A stretch of 42,925 nucleotides of DNA from Streptomyces sp. MBT65. Its GTDB lineage: Bacteria; Actinomycetota; Actinomycetes; Streptomycetales; Streptomycetaceae. Numbering within the stretch: position 1 is the first letter of the stretch; each line of letters starts with the position of its first letter. The notes under the pieces were generated by a model. The model saw only the letters and a program-made list of their open reading frames with translations. It was not told the origin of the DNA and made no database searches. A program made the translations under genes and the position numbers. The stretch spans positions 1 to 42,925 of the forward strand of contig NZ_JAENRY010000035.1 of the NCBI RefSeq assembly GCF_016612545.1. The letters are read 5' to 3'. Below are positions 1-9,231 of this stretch, piece by piece.

Positions 1-701
1 GGGTGGGGATGGCCTTCGCGGGTAGGGGGTGGTGGCCTTCGCCGGCTGGTTCAGGTCGGGAGGGTGATCGTCTTGCCGAGCGGTACACGCATTGCGGGCG
101 TCGGTTTCTTGGGCGTCGCTTTCTTGGGCGTCCGCTTCTTGGCGGCGGCTTATGGGCGGCGGTCTCTTGGGCGTCGACGTCTTGGGCATCGGCTGGCAGG
201 CGTCGGCCTCTTGGGGAGCGGCGTCTTGGGCATCGGCGTCTTGGGCAGCGGCGCGCTGGCCATGAACATGCGGGCTGCCCCGGCGGCCGGGCTCTCCCCC
301 GCCTCGACCGCGCTCATCGACTTGGCGCTCAGGTCGCCAGCCACCCCGCCCGGAACGGACTCGCCGCTTCAACCGGCTCGTGCCCGCCGGCACCTTCTCC
401 ACCTCGGCCCCCTGGTGGCCACCTTGCCCGGCCACCCCGCCGGCCGTCCGGTACCGGAGCGAGAAAGTGTGCTCAGTCGCCTTCGCCGCCCCGACGACGG
501 CCGCCGCGGGCGCCCTGCCCGGCGACCGGTCCGCCGCGAGCCCCGATCAGCCGACGGCTCCACCGGCGAGGAGCCGGGCGCCAAGCCCGGAATCCCTCCC
601 CCGCCGTCCCTCGCTCGCCCGAAGGCACGCGGAACCCGGAACTCCGTACAGAAGCCCCCGAATCCCCGTGCCCCTCAACCGAGTTGGAGCCTGACAGGCC
701 C
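1..701. other. GC-rich stretch without a confident gene
   Basis: No frame here has a convincing start, ribosome binding site and protein-like composition on either strand. The long open frames on the plus strand run antisense to the lipoprotein gene and are rich in Arg, Pro and Gly, as expected of shadow frames. In related genomes the interval between this lipoprotein and rplJ often holds a second lipoprotein gene. If one existed here I cannot reconstruct it. Positions 53-344 on the minus strand hold Lys/Pro-rich repeats broken by frame changes, which may be a decayed protein tail. Confidence 0.4.
100..260 (-). repeat. Imperfect 15-bp tandem repeat, possible decayed Lys/Pro-rich tail
   Basis: The unit TTGGGCRTC plus six bases recurs with a 15-bp period. 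Read on the minus strand it gives pentapeptides such as PKTPM, PKTPL and PKRPT. The Lys-rich reading continues in a different frame after about 180, and again after the TAA at 152-150 (KKRTPKKATPKK), ending at a TGA at 53-51. At least two frame changes would be needed to join the pieces. This fits a low-complexity tail that slipped and decayed, but a noncoding origin is equally possible. Confidence 0.4.
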
Positions 702-1643
702 TCAGGAACTGGTCTCCGACCCCGTCGCCGTGTCACCGCTCCCCGGTGTCAGACCCTGCTGCTTCAGCAGGGCCGTGAAGTCCTCGGTGTCACTCGCCGG
801 AGGCACCGTCGCGTCGACCTTCACGCCGTAGTCGCTGTAGTAGGCGGTCTGGGTGTACTGGCCGGAGGTCATCTCGCCCTTCTCGACCTTCTTCACCAGC
901 AGGTCCTGGGCGTTGACCCAGATGTCGACCCGCTCGGTCGAGACACCGGCCTGGGTGAGCTGCTTCTTGAGGCCGGCGAGCTGGCTCGCGGTGAGGCTGG
1001 AGTTCTTGGCGGCGAGGTCGGCGACGTCCACCGTGCCCGAGTAGTGCGTGGTCCGCTGGCCGCGCACCGTCTCAGTACCGACCTTCTTGACGTCCCCGGA
1101 GGCGAGCAGGAGCTTCACCGACTGGTTCGGCGTCGAGTTCTGCATCTGGTCCTTGAGGTACGCGCCGGAGCTGCCGCCGAGCTTGGCCAGGTCGTCGTAC
1201 GCGTACTTCAGCCAGTGCTTGCCGCCCGCCTGCGCGGCGAACTTCTCGCCCATCTTCGCGTAGTAGGCGTCCGGCAGATAGCGGGCCTCCATCGACGTAC
1301 TGCCGGCCGCGCGCATCGTCTGCGCCATCGTGCCCCCGGTGTACGTCATCGTGAGCGTGCCGGTGATGCCGTCGCCCCAGCCGAGGCTGCCCTTGGCGTC
1401 CATGGACATCAGGGAGCCCATCACGGTGGAGGACTCGACCTTCGCGGAGTCCGCCTTGTCGGTGGACCGCTCGGCGCTGCGCAGGGCCGCTATCGGGCTC
1501 ACCCGGGTCGAGCCCTTCCCCGCGGCCTTGTCGTCCTTGCCGGACCCCCCGGAGGAGGCCGAGGAACCACAGGCGGCCACCGAGGCCAACGCGGTCGCCA
1601 CCGCGATCGAGAGGCCCATCCGGCGCACGGTCGTGCTCTTCAT
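702..1643 (-). CDS. Secreted lipoprotein (LppX/LprAFG-like)
   Basis: A 313-residue predicted lipoprotein. The N-terminus has basic residues (KSTTVRR), a hydrophobic core and a lipobox ending SVAAC, with the modified Cys at about residue 25, followed by a Ser/Gly linker. The mature part has alternating beta-type stretches (GTLTMTYTGG, THYSGTVDV, VDIWVNAQDLLVKK) like the LolA/LppX fold family, which binds lipids or acts in envelope maintenance. The substrate is unknown. It lies downstream of rplA on the same strand but is separated by a strong terminator at 1718-1755, so it probably has its own promoter. Its position between rplA and rplJ is conserved in Streptomyces. Confidence 0.8.
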   Translation of the reverse strand: MKSTTVRRMGLSIAVATALASVAACGSSASSGGSGKDDKAAGKGSTRVSPIAALRSAERSTDKADSAKVESSTVMGSLMSMDAKGSLGWGDGITGTLTMTYTGGTMAQTMRAAGSTSMEARYLPDAYYAKMGEKFAAQAGGKHWLKYAYDDLAKLGGSSGAYLKDQMQNSTPNQSVKLLLASGDVKKVGTETVRGQRTTHYSGTVDVADLAAKNSSLTASQLAGLKKQLTQAGVSTERVDIWVNAQDLLVKKVEKGEMTSGQYTQTAYYSDYGVKVDATVPPASDTEDFTALLKQQGLTPGSGDTATGSETSS

Positions 1644-1717
1644 TCGTCCCCACCCCTATGCGATTGCTGTGCCTGCCCAAAACGCTAGCGCAGCGCACTG
1701 ACACCCGGTACGAAAAG

Positions 1718-1755
1718 GGACGAGCCCCGCACCTCGAAGGTTGCGGGGCTCGTCC
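1718..1755 (-). terminator. Terminator of the rplK-rplA unit
   Basis: A perfect 14-bp inverted repeat (GGACGAGCCCCGCA and its complement) with a 10-nt loop lies 46 bp beyond the rplA stop. It separates rplA from the lipoprotein gene. Confidence 0.85.
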
Positions 1756-1800
1756 GATTCTTACGCGTACGCGACGCGGCTACCGAGGTGAGCGCGGGGC

Positions 1801-2526
1801 TCAGACGGCGGCCGGGTCCTCCTCGACGAGGAGGTTGCGGGTGCGGTTCGGGTCGAGCGGAATGCCGGGGCCGATCGTGGTGCTGATCGCGGCCTTCTTG
1901 ATGTAGCGACCCTTGGCGGCAGACGGCTTCAGACGGAGGATCTCGTCCAGGGCCGCGCCGTAGTTCTCCACCAGCTGGGTGTCGTCGAAGGACGACTTGC
2001 CGATGATGAAGTGCAGGTTCGAGTGCTTGTCGACGCGGAACTCGATCTTGCCGCCCTTGATCTCGTTGACGGCCTTGGCCACGTCCGGCGTCACGGTGCC
2101 GGTCTTGGGGTTCGGCATGAGACCACGGGGACCGAGCACGCGGCCGAGACGGCCGACCTTGCCCATGAGGTCCGGGGTGGCGACGACGGCGTCGAAGTCC
2201 AGCCGGCCCTTCGCCACCTCGTCGATGAGTTCGTCGGAACCGACGATGTCGGCGCCTGCGGCGGTCGCGGCCTCGGCACGGTCACCGGTCGCGAAGACCA
2301 GGACCCGGGCGGTCTTACCGGTGCCGTGCGGGAGGTTCACGGTGCCACGGACCATCTGGTCGGCCTTGCGCGGGTCGACACCCAGACGGAAGGCGACCTC
2401 GACGGTGCCGTCGAACTTGGAGGTGGAGGTCTCCTTGGCGAGACGCACGGCCTCGAGCGGGGCGTAGAGCTTGTCCCGGTCGATCTTGGCGTCCGCAGCG
2501 CGGAGAGATTTGCTGCGCTTGCTCAC
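1801..2526 (-). CDS. rplA: 50S ribosomal protein L1
   Basis: A 241-residue protein of normal L1 length. Family features are present: the basic start [35 protein letters not shown], the [17 protein letters not shown] loop, and the [15 protein letters not shown] segment. L1 forms the stalk beside the ribosomal E site and in bacteria usually represses its own operon by binding the mRNA leader. It follows rplK by 77 bp and is presumably co-transcribed with it. The terminator at 1718-1755 ends the unit. Confidence 0.98.
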   Translation of the reverse strand: MSKRSKSLRAADAKIDRDKLYAPLEAVRLAKETSTSKFDGTVEVAFRLGVDPRKADQMVRGTVNLPHGTGKTARVLVFATGDRAEAATAAGADIVGSDELIDEVAKGRLDFDAVVATPDLMGKVGRLGRVLGPRGLMPNPKTGTVTPDVAKAVNEIKGGKIEFRVDKHSNLHFIIGKSSFDDTQLVENYGAALDEILRLKPSAAKGRYIKKAAISTTIGPGIPLDPNRTRNLLVEEDPAAV

Positions 2527-2603
2527 TACTGCTCCTGTGTGTTCTGAGGAGTCGTGGTGTGGGCCGAGCAGGCCCTGCCACGGTCTTTCCTACGAGGTGA
2601 AGG

Positions 2604-3038
2604 TCAGCCCTCGACCGTGATGCCCATGGAGCGGGCGGTGCCGGCGATGATCTTCGACGCGGCGTCCAGGTCGTTGGCGTTCAGGTCGGGAAGCTTGGTC
2701 GTGGCGATCTCGCGGACCTGCGCCTGGGTGATCTTGGCGACCTTGGTCTTGTGCGGCTCGCCCGAGCCCTTCTCGACACCGGCGGCCTTGAGGATCATCT
2801 TCGCGGCCGGCGGGGTCTTGGTGACGAAGGTGAAGGAGCGGTCCTCGTAGACCGTGATCTCCACCGGGATCACCCAGCCACGCTGCGACTCGGTGGCCGC
2901 GTTGTAGGCCTTGCAGAACTCCATGATGTTGACGCCGTGCTGACCGAGCGCGGGGCCGACCGGCGGGGCCGGGTTCGCCGCACCGGCGTTGATCTGGAGC
3001 TTGATAAGCCCCGTGACCTTCTTCTTCTTGGGAGGCAT
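2604..3038 (-). CDS. rplK: 50S ribosomal protein L11
   Basis: A 144-residue L11. It opens with a basic PPKKKKVTG stretch, then [22 protein letters not shown], the conserved N-terminal domain that contacts the GTPase-associated centre and thiostrepton site. The rRNA-binding C-terminal domain runs to [13 protein letters not shown]11 is needed for stringent-response signalling and factor-dependent GTP hydrolysis. A hairpin at 3140-3185 separates it from nusG, so transcription may start or be modulated in the 182-bp gap. Confidence 0.98.
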
Positions 3039-3139
3039 TGCTCTCTCCGGGTCCTAGTGAGAGTGTTCGGCCGCCGTCCGGTTAATCCGGATGGAGGCAT
3101 ACCGCACAACGATAACGGGTATCTGTGCGCGGCCAAAAA

Positions 3140-3185
3140 CCGAGCAGGTCAGAGAGGCTTTTGACAGCCCGTCTGACCTGCTCGG
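3140..3185 (-). terminator. Hairpin between nusG and rplK
   Basis: A perfect 14-bp inverted repeat (CCGAGCAGGTCAGA and complement) with an 18-nt loop lies 35 bp beyond nusG. It could terminate the secE-nusG transcript or attenuate read-through into rplK-rplA. Confidence 0.75.
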
Positions 3186-3220
3186 AAGACGTACGTCCGG
3201 AAGGTGCCGGTCCCGAGGGA

Positions 3221-4078
3221 CTAGTTCTTCTGGATCTGGTCGAAGGAGAGCTCCACCGGCGTCTCGCGGCCGAAGATCTCGACGAGGCCCTTGACCTTCT
3301 TCGAGTCGGCGTTGATCTCGTTGATGGTCGCCTGCAGCGTCGCGAACGGGCCGTCGGTGACGGTGACCGAGTCGCCGACCTCGAAGTCCAGCACCTGGAC
3401 CTCGACCTTGCGCTGCGGAACCGGCTTGCCCTCGGCCTCGGCGGCCTCACGCGCGGCCTTCTCCTCGGCCTCCGGGGCGAGCATCTTGACGATCTCGTCC
3501 AGGGTCAGCGGGTACGGGTCGTAGGCGTTGCCCACGAAGCCGGTGACGCCGGGGGTGTTGCGGACGACGCCCCAGGACTCGTTCGTCAGGTCCATGCGGA
3601 CCAGGACGTAGCCCGGGAGCTTGTTCTGCTTGATGGTCTTGCGGTCGCCGTTCTTGATCTGGACGACCTCTTCCTGCGGCACCTCGGCCTGGAAGATGTA
3701 GTCCTCGACGTTCAGCGAGACGGCGCGCTGCTCCAGGTTGGTCTTCACGCGGTTCTCGTAGCCGGCGTACGTGTGGATGACGTACCACTCGCCGGGAAGG
3801 AGCCGCAGTTCCTCGCGCAGGGCCACCACGGGGTCGACGGGCTCGGCCGGCTCGGCCTCTTCCTCGTCGTCCTCGGCGGTGGCCTCGTCGTCGAGGTCCT
3901 CGGTCGCTTCCGCGTCCTCGTCCTCGACGTGCACGGCGGCTTCCTCGGCGGGCTCGCCCGCGTCGGCGTCTGCAGCCTCGACCTCGTCCAGGTCCTCGTC
4001 CGCGCCCTCGACGATGTCGAGTTCGTCTTCCACGGACTCGTCCGGCTCGACGGCCTCGTTCAGCTTCGGGTCAGACAC
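3221..4078 (-). CDS. nusG: Transcription termination/antitermination factor NusG
   Basis: A 285-residue NusG with the long acidic N-terminal extension of actinobacterial members (Glu/Asp-rich to about residue 90). The NGN domain begins at [13 protein letters not shown] and includes [22 protein letters not shown] and [13 protein letters not shown] domain follows ([21 protein letters not shown]). NusG binds RNA polymerase, modulates pausing and couples to Rho or to the ribosome. It follows secE on the same strand with a hairpin in the gap. Confidence 0.98.
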   Translation of the reverse strand: MSDPKLNEAVEPDESVEDELDIVEGADEDLDEVEAADADAGEPAEEAAVHVEDEDAEATEDLDDEATAEDDEEEAEPAEPVDPVVALREELRLLPGEWYVIHTYAGYENRVKTNLEQRAVSLNVEDYIFQAEVPQEEVVQIKNGDRKTIKQNKLPGYVLVRMDLTNESWGVVRNTPGVTGFVGNAYDPYPLTLDEIVKMLAPEAEEKAAREAAEAEGKPVPQRKVEVQVLDFEVGDSVTVTDGPFATLQATINEINADSKKVKGLVEIFGRETPVELSFDQIQKN

Positions 4079-4116
4079 GGTGGCTGCTTCTTCCTGGATA
4101 CATGGGGGTGGAACAC

Positions 4117-4148
4117 GCGAAAGGGGCGCCGGTCAGGGCGCCCTTCGC
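4117..4148 (-). terminator. Hairpin in the secE-nusG gap
   Basis: A GC-rich inverted repeat (GCGAA-GGGCGCC arms with a small bulge and a 5-nt loop) lies between the secE stop and the nusG start. It may be a partial terminator or a leader structure that sets NusG expression relative to SecE. Confidence 0.6.
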
Positions 4149-4156
4149 TTCCGGCC

Positions 4157-4444
4157 TCAGCCGAAGACGTACTTCGCGGCGTGATTGAGTCCATAGTCAA
4201 TCACGGTCACCAGACCGATCATGATGACGACGAAGACGATGACAACCGTCGTGTACGTCGTCAGCTGGTTGCGCGTGGGCCAGACGACCTTGCGGAGCTC
4301 CGCGATGATCTGGCGGTAGAAGATGCCGAGCCGCTTCAGCGGGCCCTTCTTGGCGCGCTTGCCACCCTTACGGGCCTTCTTCTTGGACTCCGACACCTCG
4401 TCCTGGGCATCAGGCATGTCGATGGAGCCCACGGCGTCCGCCAT
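4157..4444 (-). CDS. secE: Preprotein translocase subunit SecE
   Basis: A 95-residue SecE of the short single-helix type. A Lys/Arg-rich cytoplasmic segment (SESKKKARKGGKRAKKG) leads to the amphipathic helix IIAELRKVVWPTRNQL, whose ELRKVVWPT motif is diagnostic. One transmembrane helix (TVVIVFVVIMIGLVTVI) follows. SecE clamps SecY in the translocase. The tRNA-Trp gene lies directly upstream and nusG downstream, a common bacterial arrangement. Confidence 0.97.
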   Translation of the reverse strand: MADAVGSIDMPDAQDEVSESKKKARKGGKRAKKGPLKRLGIFYRQIIAELRKVVWPTRNQLTTYTTVVIVFVVIMIGLVTVIDYGLNHAAKYVFG

Positions 4445-4557
4445 TCGTCCTCACCTGTTCCCGGGTCGTGGCCGTGCCGCGCCCGGTCTGAGCTGCACGG
4501 CGGTGCATTGCTGTGTAAACATGCGCTGCGCACACATCCTGGCGAAGGAGTGTGTAG

Positions 4558-4630
4558 CAGGGCCGGAGGGACTTGAACCCCCAACCGCCGGTTTTGGAGA
4601 CCGGTGCTCTACCAATTGAGCTACGACCCT
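4558..4630 (-). tRNA. tRNA-Trp (CCA)
   Basis: A 73-nt cloverleaf. The acceptor stem AGGGTCG pairs with CGGCCCT (one G-T pair) and the discriminator is G, normal for bacterial tRNA-Trp. The anticodon loop is CTCCAAA with anticodon CCA, and the T loop is GGTTCAAGTCC. The 3' CCA is not encoded. It lies upstream of secE on the same strand. Confidence 0.95.
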
Positions 4631-4900
4631 TTGTGACGTCCCCAACGTACCGCATCCACCCGGGTGCTCGGTGTGCACCAAGTAGGGCGCGGCTGTTGAA
4701 GGCCAACGAGCTAGGAGTGTACGTGCTCCGGGGCCGGTCGTCGAACAGAAAGTGCCTGTACGGGGATTGCCGGAGGAAGATCGCCCAGGCCGGGGCCGGA
4801 ATCCGGACGGTTGTTCACTGTCCGCCCGATGTCCTCCCGATCCGGTTCAGTCTGTGAAACCGGTGTGCCGGGCGGGTTTCCGGTCTGAAACGATGGGTCC

Positions 4901-6127
4901 ATGAGCGCCTCAACCCCTCCCACCGAGCGCCGGGTCTCCGCCCGAGTCGGCGCGATCTCCGAGTCCGCCACCCTCGCCGTGGACGCCAAGGCCAAGGCCC
5001 TCAAGGCCGCCGGGCGTCCGGTGATCGGCTTCGGCGCGGGTGAACCGGACTTCCCGACTCCGGACTACGTCGTCCAGGCCGCGATCGAGGCCTGCTCGAA
5101 CCCGAAGTACCACCGCTACACCCCGGCCGGCGGTCTGCCGGAGCTGAAGGCCGCGATCGCCGCGAAGACGCTGCGCGACTCGGGCTACGAGGTGGACGCC
5201 TCCCAGATCCTGGTCACCAACGGCGGCAAGCAGGCCATCTACGAGGCCTTCGCCGCGATCCTCGACCCGGGCGACGAGGTCATCGTCCCGGCGCCGTACT
5301 GGACGACGTACCCGGAGTCGATCCGGCTCGCGGGCGGTGTCCCCGTGGACGTCGTCGCCGACGAGACGACCGGATACCGCGTCAGCGTCGAGCAGTTGGA
5401 GGCGGCCCGCACAGAGAACACCAAGGTCGTCCTGTTCGTCTCGCCGTCCAACCCGACCGGCGCCGTCTACAGCGAGGCCGAGGCCGAGGCGATCGGCCGC
5501 TGGGCCGTCGAGCACGGCCTGTGGGTCATGACGGACGAGATCTACGAACACCTCGTCTACGGAGACGCCAAGTTCACCTCGCTGCCCGCGATCCTCCCCG
5601 AGCTGCGCGACAAGTGCATCGTGGTCAACGGCGTCGCCAAGACGTACGCCATGACCGGCTGGCGGGTGGGCTGGATCATCGGCCCGAAGGACGTCGTCAA
5701 GGCCGCGACCAACCTCCAGTCGCACGCCACCTCGAACGTCTCGAACGTCGCCCAGGTCGCCGCGCTGGCCGCCGTCTCGGGCAACCTGGACGCCGTGGCG
5801 AAGATGGGCGAGGCCTTCGACCGCCGCCGTAAGACGATCGTGCACATGCTGAACGAGATCGACGGCGTGCTGTGCCCGGAGCCCGAGGGCGCGTTCTACG
5901 TCTACCCGTCGGTCAAGGCGCTGCTCGGCAAGGAGATCCGCGGCAAGCGCCCGCAGGACTCGGTCGAGCTGGCCGCGCTGATCCTGGAGGAGGCCGAGGT
6001 CGCGGTCGTCCCCGGCGAGGCCTTCGGGACCCCCGGTTACCTGCGGCTGTCGTACGCCCTGGGTGACGAGGACCTCGTCGAGGGCGTCAGCCGCATCCAG
6101 AAGCTGCTGGCGGAGGCCCAGGACTGA
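4901..6127 (+). CDS. aspC: Aspartate/aromatic aminotransferase, PLP-dependent class I
   Basis: A 408-residue class I/II aminotransferase. The N-terminal motif [17 protein letters not shown] is seen, then [13 protein letters not shown], the GGKQAIYE cofactor-phosphate region, [10 protein letters not shown] with the PLP-contacting Asn, and [18 protein letters not shown] with the Schiff-base Lys in AKTYAMTG. The family transfers amino groups between aspartate and 2-oxoglutarate, and some members also accept aromatic substrates. It stands alone, divergent from tRNA-Trp/secE, and is followed by a terminator at 6153-6184. The start at 4901 gives [17 protein letters not shown], typical of Streptomyces homologues. 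Confidence 0.92.
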   Translation: MSASTPPTERRVSARVGAISESATLAVDAKAKALKAAGRPVIGFGAGEPDFPTPDYVVQAAIEACSNPKYHRYTPAGGLPELKAAIAAKTLRDSGYEVDASQILVTNGGKQAIYEAFAAILDPGDEVIVPAPYWTTYPESIRLAGGVPVDVVADETTGYRVSVEQLEAARTENTKVVLFVSPSNPTGAVYSEAEAEAIGRWAVEHGLWVMTDEIYEHLVYGDAKFTSLPAILPELRDKCIVVNGVAKTYAMTGWRVGWIIGPKDVVKAATNLQSHATSNVSNVAQVAALAAVSGNLDAVAKMGEAFDRRRKTIVHMLNEIDGVLCPEPEGAFYVYPSVKALLGKEIRGKRPQDSVELAALILEEAEVAVVPGEAFGTPGYLRLSYALGDEDLVEGVSRIQKLLAEAQD

Positions 6128-6152
6128 CGTTTTCCGTGCTCCACGCGTGCGT

Positions 6153-6184
6153 GCGGGCCGTTTCCCTCCGGGGAGGCGGCCCGC
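6153..6184 (+). terminator. Terminator of the aminotransferase gene
   Basis: A GC-rich hairpin with arms GCGGGCC/GGCCCGC and inner CCTCC/GGAGG lies 26 bp beyond the aminotransferase stop. Confidence 0.7.
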
Positions 6185-6257
6185 TGCTTTGTGCGAGCAA
6201 GACCACTATCGGGGAAAGTGGTACCGGCACGGCGGGAACGTACGGCAGGATTCCCAG

Positions 6258-7298
6258 ATGGAGCGTGTACGTGATGTCTCTGAACTGCCGAAAGCCCATC
6301 TGCACCTGCACTTCACCGGGTCGATGCGGCCGACCACCGTGCTGGAGCTGGCCGACAAGTACGGCGTACGCCTGCCGGACGCCCTGACCGAGGCGCTGAC
6401 CAGCGGAGAGCCGCCGAAGCTGCGGGCGACGGACGAGCGGGGCTGGTTCCGATTCCAGCGGCTGTACGACGCGGCGCGGTCGTGCCTGCGGGAACCCGAG
6501 GACATCCAGCGGCTGGTGCGCGAGGCCGCCGAGGAGGACGTCAGGGACGGCTCGGGCTGGCTGGAGATCCAGGTGGACCCGACGTCGTACGCACCCCGCC
6601 TGGGCGGGCTGATCCCGGCGCTGGAGGTCATCCTGGACGCGGTGGAGACGACCTCCCGCGAGACCGGGCTCGGGATGCGGGTGCTGGTCGCCGCGAACCG
6701 CATGAAGCACCCCCTGGACGCCCGCACGCTGGCCCGGCTGGCGGTGCGGTACGCGGACCACGGTGTGGTCGGTTTCGGCCTCTCGAACGACGAACGCCGG
6801 GGTATGGCACGGGACTTCGACCGGGCCTTCGCGATCGCCCAGGAGGGCGGTCTGCTGTCGGCCCCGCACGGCGGCGAGCTGGCGGGCCCGGCCTCGGTGC
6901 GGGACTGCCTGGACGACCTGCACGCGACCCGGATCGGCCACGGGGTGCGCGCGGCGGAGGACCCGAGGCTGCTGAAACGGCTCGCCGACCGGGGCATCAC
7001 CTGCGAGGTGTGCCCCGCCTCGAACGTGGCGCTGGGCGTCTACGAGAAGCACGAGGACGTGCCCCTGCGGACCCTCTTCGAAGCGGGCGTCCCCCTGGCG
7101 CTCGGCGCCGACGACCCGCTCCTGTTCGGCTCCCGGCTGGCCGCCCAGTACGAGATCGCCCGCCGTTACCACGCCTTCTCGGACCGCGAACTGGCCGAAC
7201 TGGCCCGGCAGTCGGTACGGGGATCGGCGGCCCCGGAGGACATGAGGACGAAGCTCCTGTCGGGCATCGACGACTGGCTCAGCGCCCCGGTCGCCTGA
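6258..7298 (+). CDS. Adenosine deaminase family hydrolase
   Basis: A 346-residue protein of the adenosine/adenine deaminase family. Metal-binding HLHLHFTGS lies near residues 13-17. Later motifs are GFGLSNDERRG, APHGGE with the catalytic Glu region, ATRIGHG, CPASNVALG and LGADDPLLF. Classical enzymes have a G-D-E and a T-D-D-P motif. Here these are SNDE and GADDP, so the substrate may be adenosine or another adenine compound such as 6-aminodeoxyfutalosine of the futalosine menaquinone route, used by some COG1816 members. The open frame extends upstream over the aminotransferase end. I chose ATG 6258 because conserved sequence starts there. The 3' end overlaps the convergent gene at 7279 by 20 bp. 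Confidence 0.85.
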   Translation: MERVRDVSELPKAHLHLHFTGSMRPTTVLELADKYGVRLPDALTEALTSGEPPKLRATDERGWFRFQRLYDAARSCLREPEDIQRLVREAAEEDVRDGSGWLEIQVDPTSYAPRLGGLIPALEVILDAVETTSRETGLGMRVLVAANRMKHPLDARTLARLAVRYADHGVVGFGLSNDERRGMARDFDRAFAIAQEGGLLSAPHGGELAGPASVRDCLDDLHATRIGHGVRAAEDPRLLKRLADRGITCEVCPASNVALGVYEKHEDVPLRTLFEAGVPLALGADDPLLFGSRLAAQYEIARRYHAFSDRELAELARQSVRGSAAPEDMRTKLLSGIDDWLSAPVA

Positions 7299-7944
7299 AG
7301 TGCGCGTAGGGCGGATACGGCTTGAAACCGATCGCGACCTCGGGGCAGCGCGAGCCCTCCGGGTAGGGAAGCAGTTCGCTGCTCAAGGAGGTCACGAACG
7401 CCGAGTGCCCTTTGACGACCCGCTTCTCCCGCGGCCCCCAGCCGGCCGCGTAGGCGAAGTGGGTGGCGGCGGTGGCGAGGACGTCACGGTCGCCGATGAG
7501 GAAGTACGTACGCGCGTGCGTGGTGTGCCGCAACTGCCCACGGGCGTACGGCCGCTCGAGCCACGCACGCGCGTGCCGCTCGGTTCGGGCCTCGTCCGTG
7601 CGCACGGTGAGCGGGTTGCCGCGCCCGAGCGCCCGCCGCAGTTCGGGCCACTTGGAGGGCCGCAGCCCCGCCTCCGAGTGGGCCACCACCAGATCCACCA
7701 GCTCCCCGCACCCCTCGTCGGGCGGCACGCTCCCGCGCAGCGGGACGTGCACGACGGTGTGCCGCGAGTGGGCCGCGAACGAGAACAGCCCCGCGAGCCG
7801 GTTCAGCCCGTCGTGGTCCCCCAGGAGCATGCCGTACGGCGCCGGGTCGCGCAGTGAGGTGTGGCGCAGGGGTCGCCCGGGCTGGACGACACGGTGTTCG
7901 TGCGGACCGATCCGGGGTCTGAACTCGCGGAGTCTCAGCTCCAT
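7279..7944 (-). CDS. Conserved hypothetical protein
   Basis: A 221-residue protein starting MELRLREFRPRIGP. The start at 7944 is preferred to an upstream one at 7965. It is rich in His and Arg, with no signal peptide or membrane segment. Recognisable stretches are PYGMLLGDHDGLNRLAGLF, ARTYFLIGDRDVLATAATH and AIGFKPYPPYAHFRRPGR. I cannot assign a function. Its place between the deaminase-like gene and murB is typical of Streptomyces. It converges on and overlaps the deaminase gene by 20 bp. Confidence 0.65.
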   Translation of the reverse strand: MELRLREFRPRIGPHEHRVVQPGRPLRHTSLRDPAPYGMLLGDHDGLNRLAGLFSFAAHSRHTVVHVPLRGSVPPDEGCGELVDLVVAHSEAGLRPSKWPELRRALGRGNPLTVRTDEARTERHARAWLERPYARGQLRHTTHARTYFLIGDRDVLATAATHFAYAAGWGPREKRVVKGHSAFVTSLSSELLPYPEGSRCPEVAIGFKPYPPYAHFRRPGR

Positions 7945-8043
7945 ATGGGGTGCCTCATGAGGCAATCGTCGCGGTCGGACGGGGGCCTCGGCAACGGAGA
8001 TTCCGTACGGGGAGGGCCTGTTGAGGCACTCCGTAGTGCGCTG

Positions 8044-9099
8044 TCAGAGGCTGACGCCGACCGTGACCGGTTCGTTGACCAGAGTGACCCCGAAGGCGTC
8101 GTGGACCCCGGCGACGACTTCGCGGGCCAGGGTGAGGAGGTCCTCGGTGGTCGCCGCGCCGCGGTTGGTGAGCGCAAGGGTGTGCTTGGTGGAGATGCGG
8201 GCGGGACCGCTGCCGTACCCCTTGGTGAAGCCCGCCTTGTCGATCAGCCAGGCGGCGGAGGTCTTGGTGTGGCCCTCCCCCGCCGGGTACGCGGGCGGCT
8301 CCACGCCCTCCCCGAGTCGCTCCCCCACGCGCGCGTGGAACGCGGTGAACTCCTCCTCGGTGAGGATCGGGTTGGTGAAGAAGGAACCGGCCGACCAGGT
8401 GTCGTGGTCCTCGGGGTCCAGGACCATGCCCTTGCCGGCGCGCAGCGCGAGAACGGTCTCCCGGGCCTGCGCGAGCGGCACCCGGTCACCGGGCTCGACA
8501 CCGAGCACCCGAGCCGTCTCGGCGTACTTCACGGGCGCCGACAGCCCGTCCGCGTCCTCCAGCTCGAAGCGGACCCGGAGCACCACATAGCGCTCGGGCT
8601 CGGCCTTGAACCGGCTGTGGCGGTACGAGAAGGCGCACTCCTCGTTCGTCAGGGTGACCGTCTCGCGGGTGGTGCGGTCGTAGGCGACGACCTCGGTGAT
8701 GGTGGCGGAGACCTCCTGGCCGTACGCCCCCACGTTCTGGATCGGGGTCGCACCGGCCGACCCGGGAATCCCGGCGAGGCACTCGATCCCGGCGAGACCG
8801 GCCTCCACGGTGCGGGCGACCGCGTCGGTCCACACCTCGCCGGCCGCCAACTCCAGCCGCGTGCCGTCGAGTTCGAAGCCGCGGGTGGCGATGCGCAGGG
8901 CGGTGCCCTCGAAGCCCTTGTCCCCGATGACGAGGTTCGAGCCGCCCCCGATGACCAGCAACGGCGTCCCGGTGTCATCGGCCTCGCGCACGACGTCGAT
9001 CACCTCGGCGTCGGTGCCTGCGGTGACCAACCGGGTCGCGGGACCGCCCAGCCGGAAGGTGGTGAGGGGGGCGAGGGGAGCGTCGTGGAGTTCCTGCAC
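8044..9099 (-). CDS. murB: UDP-N-acetylenolpyruvoylglucosamine reductase
   Basis: A 351-residue MurB, the FAD enzyme that reduces UDP-GlcNAc-enolpyruvate to UDP-MurNAc in peptidoglycan synthesis. The start GTG 9099 gives VQELHDAPLAPLTTFRLGG, the conserved opening. The FAD-binding region includes PLLVIGGGSNLVI and GIECLAGIPGSAGATPIQNVGAYG. The C-terminal domain contains WSAGSFFTNPI with the catalytic Ser and AAWLIDKAGFTKGY. The open frame continues 96 bp upstream, but those residues are not family-like. It is transcribed toward the hypothetical gene at 7944. Confidence 0.95.
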   Translation of the reverse strand: MQELHDAPLAPLTTFRLGGPATRLVTAGTDAEVIDVVREADDTGTPLLVIGGGSNLVIGDKGFEGTALRIATRGFELDGTRLELAAGEVWTDAVARTVEAGLAGIECLAGIPGSAGATPIQNVGAYGQEVSATITEVVAYDRTTRETVTLTNEECAFSYRHSRFKAEPERYVVLRVRFELEDADGLSAPVKYAETARVLGVEPGDRVPLAQARETVLALRAGKGMVLDPEDHDTWSAGSFFTNPILTEEEFTAFHARVGERLGEGVEPPAYPAGEGHTKTSAAWLIDKAGFTKGYGSGPARISTKHTLALTNRGAATTEDLLTLAREVVAGVHDAFGVTLVNEPVTVGVSL

Positions 9100-9167
9100 G
9101 GGGCCAAGCGTACGAGACGGGACTGACAGGTCCGGGGCGGCGGGGGCGACCGGCCGTTCGGCGCACG

Positions 9168-9219
9168 GCACGCACGCGTGGAGCCCCACCGGCATCGGCA
9201 GGGCTCCACGCGTGCGTGC
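9168..9219 (-). terminator. Long perfect hairpin after the MFS gene
   Basis: Two perfect 18-bp arms (GCACGCACGCGTGGAGCC and complement) enclose 16 nt, 13 bp beyond the stop of the exporter gene and 69 bp before the murB start. It should terminate the tetR-MFS transcript. The arm core CTCCACGCGTGCGTGCG also occurs as a single copy at about 6139-6155. Confidence 0.8.
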
Positions 9220-9231
9220 GAGGTGTTCCGG

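Noticed and set aside
3..1688. A 561-codon open frame on the plus strand
   Set aside because: It runs antisense to the lipoprotein gene, has Arg/Pro/Gly/Leu shadow composition and no start signals.
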